Shown: positions 61,564 through 64,000 of the stretch, piece after piece
Layout of the letters: each line of letters starts with the position of its first letter
Position numbering within the stretch: position 1 is the first letter of the stretch
Assembly (NCBI GenBank): GCA_934277435.1
Contig: CAKQUE010000001.1
Coordinates: 434,001 to 498,000 of the forward strand
Reading direction: 5' to 3'
Source: an uncultured Alphaproteobacteria bacterium
Lineage (GTDB): Bacteria > Pseudomonadota > Alphaproteobacteria > RF32 > CAG-239
Length of the DNA: 64,000 bases
Translations under genes and position numbers: made by a program
Notes under the pieces: model-generated
The model's input: only the letters and a program-made list of their open reading frames with translations
Databases searched by the model: none
What the model was told of the DNA's origin: nothing

Positions 61564-64000
61564 TTAAGACTTTTTAGTGTTATCGATAGGATTTCCGTTT
61601 TCATCAACATATTCCCATTCGCCGTCGTTGTCGGATACGGGATTGCCGTTTTCATCAACGTATTCCCATTCGCCGTCGTTAGATACAGGATTTCCGTTTT
61701 CATCAACGTATTCCCATTCGCCGTCGTTGTCGGATACGGGATTGCCGTTTTCATCAACATATTCCCATTCACCATCGTTGGATACAGGATTTCCGTTTTC
61801 ATCAACGTATTCCCATTCGCTGTCGTTGTCATCAAAATCATCTAGTTTTTGCGGCGGTTCAGAAAAAATATCTTGTGACTGATTGTTTTCAACGTCTGTT
61901 TTTGCCAAGAGGTCATCACCGCTCAAAGAAACAGGTTGCACATCAAGATTATTCAGCGAAATATTATTATCTGAATTATCAGAATTAAGGGCATTTTTGA
62001 TTTTTAGCAACGCGTCTTCATATGAATTCAGCTGTGATTTTTTGTAAGCTGGTTCTTGCGTAGGTGTATTTTGTTGCTTGTTAGCGGTTTTCGGTGTTTT
62101 AGGAGTATCTATCTCCAAGTTTGCCAAATCTAAGACATCATCTGAATTTTTGGTTGTATCAGCTTTATTTAAATCTGAAACATCAGTTTGCGGAGCAGAG
62201 AAAGAATTGTCTGCAAAAATATCCGGAATATCAGAAGTGTTGTCAGTTTCATTGTTTTCAGTCGGAATACTGGCTAAAATATCAGCAATACTCAAATTGT
62301 CGTTATTTTTATCTTTATTTGAGGTTTCTACTGTTGGGACGATATCTGATAAAATCTTATTTTCGGCCAAAATTTGCGGCTTAGGCTCGTTCTTTTGCTC
62401 CGGCTTCGACTGGTTTTGCAGCTTAGGCTCGTTCTTTTGCTCCGGCTTCGGCTGATTTTGCGGCTTAGGCTCGTTCTTTTGCTCCGGCTTCGGCTGATTT
62501 TGCGGCTTAGGCTCGTTCTTTTGCTCCGGTTTCGGCTGATTTTGCTGCTTAGGCTCGTTCTTTGGCTCCGGCTTCGGCTGATTTTGCGGCTTAGGCTCGT
62601 TCTTTTGCTCCGGTTTTGGCTGATTTTGCTGCTTAGGCTCGTTCTTTGGCTCCGGCTTCGGCTGATTTTGCGGCTTAGGCTCGTTCTTTTGCTCCGGCTT
62701 CGGCTGATTTTGCGGCTTAGGCTCGTTCTTTTGTTCCGGCTTCGGCTGATTTTGCGGCTTAGGCTCGTTCTTTTGTTCCGGTTTTGGCTGAGACTTTTCT
62801 TTTATATCATTTTTTAAGTCTGAAAAACTTTTTTCGGTTTGTTTTTTAATTTCATTAATTTTGTTCAGACTTTTGTTGATGCGATTTAATAAAGTATCGG
62901 AGCCAGATTGTTTGTTTTGACTATTTTCTGCAGTCTTAGTTTCAAAATTTTTAGCAATTTTATTAGTGGTTTCATTAATTTTGTCGCTGAAACTTTTCAT
63001 AAAATTTGAGTTATCTTTATTTAAATTATTTTTAACCGGAGAGGTATTTTTAGCCTCTTTATTGGCTTGTGGTAAATTTGACTTGTTGACAACAGACGAG
63101 CCTGTTTGATCATCAACATCAACATCTTGTGATACCACAACTTTAACGGTGTGTCGCGGTGTTGATTGCGCTATGGTTTGTGCAAGTTCTTGTTGAGATT
63201 GTGTGATTGCTTGAACCAACATTTCTCCAAAAGCTTTTATCGCTTCCATTTGCTGAGAGTTGTTTTGACGCAGCGCTTCGGTTACAGAGTTAGCAATGGC
63301 AGCAGCAGGAACATCGCTGGAAACACTGTTATTGATTGCCGTTGCAGCAAGTGGAGAAAATCCAGAAGCGACAATATTTTTATTTATGGCACTGACAATT
63401 TGCATCATATCTTCGTGGCGGCGCTCGTCGTTTTGCATAAGTGTGCGGTTAATGCTGTCAAAATATGATGAATCAATATTGATGTTGTTTACGGTTGTTG
63501 AATTGTTATTTTGTAAATTTTGCTGGGCGGCTACCGGTGCTGCAGCGGCGTTACCTTTGGGAGTTACAGGTATGGAAGTTTGCATAGTGTTTTGCCGCAT
63601 AATCGTGTTAGTCAGATTTTGCATACTAGAGGCATAGGCATTAAACGATTTGTTTAGTACCTCAGCTAACTCATTCATACTTCCATTTGCCGCAACATTG
63701 TTATTTTGCAGCGCTGTTGCCAAAGATTTTGCTAAACTGTCGGCAAAATCCGTGCTTAAAGTTAGAGTTCCTCCGCCTGAGTTTGTTGGATGCTGCTGGA
63801 CGTTGTCAATAGATTTTTTTTCTTCTTCAATATTTTGCGCAATGAGTTCGCTGGTGCTGCCTGAGTTTATACCTCTGGTTTCTTCAATCTCTTTAATATG
63901 TTCCAAAAGAACGCGGCCGCCCGGAATAGTAGCCATAAGCTCTTTGATTTTTTCCGGCATGGCTAAAAGAGACTGATCAAATTCAGCCTTTCTGGTTGCG
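61564..64000 (-). CDS. Repeat-rich protein of the pilus-like operon (partial at right edge)
   Basis: The frame stays open past the Met at 63960 to the window edge (ATRKAEFDQSLLA in frame, no ribosome site at 63960), so the 5' end is missing. The visible part has an Asn/Gln-rich N-terminal half. A Lys/Pro/Gln region of ten 14-residue units (PKPEQKNEPKPQNQ) follows, then an acidic half. Five near-identical C-terminal copies of EWEYVDENGNP end the protein. No enzyme domain is visible. It may be a scaffold or an elastic linker of the secretion/pilus apparatus, which is a guess. Confidence 0.8.
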   Translation of the reverse strand, partial: ATRKAEFDQSLLAMPEKIKELMATIPGGRVLLEHIKEIEETRGINSGSTSELIAQNIEEEKKSIDNVQQHPTNSGGGTLTLSTDFADSLAKSLATALQNNNVAANGSMNELAEVLNKSFNAYASSMQNLTNTIMRQNTMQTSIPVTPKGNAAAAPVAAQQNLQNNNSTTVNNINIDSSYFDSINRTLMQNDERRHEDMMQIVSAINKNIVASGFSPLAATAINNSVSSDVPAAAIANSVTEALRQNNSQQMEAIKAFGEMLVQAITQSQQELAQTIAQSTPRHTVKVVVSQDVDVDDQTGSSVVNKSNLPQANKEAKNTSPVKNNLNKDNSNFMKSFSDKINETTNKIAKNFETKTAENSQNKQSGSDTLLNRINKSLNKINEIKKQTEKSFSDLKNDIKEKSQPKPEQKNEPKPQNQPKPEQKNEPKPQNQPKPEQKNEPKPQNQPKPEPKNEPKQQNQPKPEQKNEPKPQNQPKPEPKNEPKQQNQPKPEQKNEPKPQNQPKPEQKNEPKPQNQPKPEQKNEPKLQNQSKPEQKNEPKPQILAENKILSDIVPTVETSNKDKNNDNLSIADILASIPTENNETDNTSDIPDIFADNSFSAPQTDVSDLNKADTTKNSDDVLDLANLEIDTPKTPKTANKQQNTPTQEPAYKKSQLNSYEDALLKIKNALNSDNSDNNISLNNLDVQPVSLSGDDLLAKTDVENNQSQDIFSEPPQKLDDFDDNDSEWEYVDENGNPVSNDGEWEYVDENGNPVSDNDGEWEYVDENGNPVSNDGEWEYVDENGNPVSDNDGEWEYVDENGNPIDNTKKS
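61577..61835 (-). repeat. Tandem repeat encoding EWEYVDENGNP units
   Basis: Five copies alternate 48 and 51 bp, giving a higher-order 99-bp period. Synonymous differences between copies are few, so the array is recent or kept uniform. Confidence 0.92.
62373..62792 (-). repeat. 42-bp tandem repeat encoding PKPEQKNEPKPQNQ units
   Basis: Ten consecutive 42-bp units with only scattered changes (Gln to Pro, Pro to Gln or Leu) form an uninterrupted, in-frame low-complexity tract. Confidence 0.93.

Noticed and set aside
61577..61835. CRISPR array
   Set aside because: The repeats are coding, in frame and adjacent without unique spacers.
62374..62817. Plus-strand open frame rich in Leu and Arg
   Set aside because: It is the complement of the Lys/Pro/Gln repeat array. 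Its composition is a by-product of the repeat and it has no ribosome site.

Overview
The window comes from an AT-leaning alphaproteobacterium. The strongest sign is a full-length CtrA cell-cycle regulator at 17497-18183. Typical alphaproteobacterial neighbourhoods agree with it: a nuoM-nuoN-birA-rnj cluster, waaA-lpxK, lpxC-bamD-recN-uvrC-pgsA, and der-bamB-YfgM-like. The lipid A genes and bamB/bamD show a Gram-negative double membrane. A bifunctional AdhE, an iron-type superoxide dismutase and an alternative sodium/proton N-type ATPase suggest a fermenting, low-oxygen, possibly host-associated organism. The host and lifestyle are inference.

Layout. 1-4658: complex I-like antiporter subunits (nuoM partial, nuoN), biotin ligase and RNase J. 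4792-6717: two unrecognised genes, the first behind a promoter with a G8 tract. 6791-9779: lipid A block (lpxK, waaA, an acyltransferase). 9925-12485: a GltD-like oxidoreductase and a MATE exporter. 12735-13060: tRNA-Val with its 3' end and terminator duplicated 200 bp away. 13196-16171: a Cys/His-rich membrane protein and a large Cys-rich exported protein. 16172-16682: REP-like palindromes and tRNA-Glu. 16734-20746: sodB, ctrA, a small membrane protein, glmM and a beta-barrel protein. 20868-29816: rnpB, lpxC, a repeat-extended bamD, recN, uvrC, pgsA and an OmpR/EnvZ-type pair. 30000-39687: der, bamB, a YfgM-like protein, a membrane protein, a GGDEF protein, a 23S rRNA methyltransferase-like enzyme and transketolase. 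39869-45715: a giant prepilin-like protein with a partner, a MutT-like Nudix protein and an OB-fold protein. 45886-49268: adhE and an orphan gene. 49470-56175: the nine-gene N-ATPase operon atpDCQRBEFAG. 56176-64000: pilus-related accessory DNA with two further prepilins, candidate structured RNAs, and a minus-strand operon with a secretin-like lipoprotein and a strongly repetitive protein cut by the right edge.

The most interesting theme is surface variability. The prepilin gene near 57.4 kb carries a 12-unit AG dinucleotide tract between its RBS-preceded ATG and the conserved prepilin N-terminus. The tract leaves the two out of frame in this sequence, and loss of one unit would restore the full prepilin, as expected for slipped-strand phase variation. 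The G8 tract between the -35 and -10 boxes at 4733-4759 looks like a transcriptional version of the same switch. Together with the 1258-residue prepilin, the secretin operon and the Cys-rich exported proteins, this suggests a type IVb-like pilus system that has diversified and may be phase variable. NuoM and NuoN also appear to have lost the charged residues of their proton channels, which makes the N-ATPase operon in the same genome more interesting.
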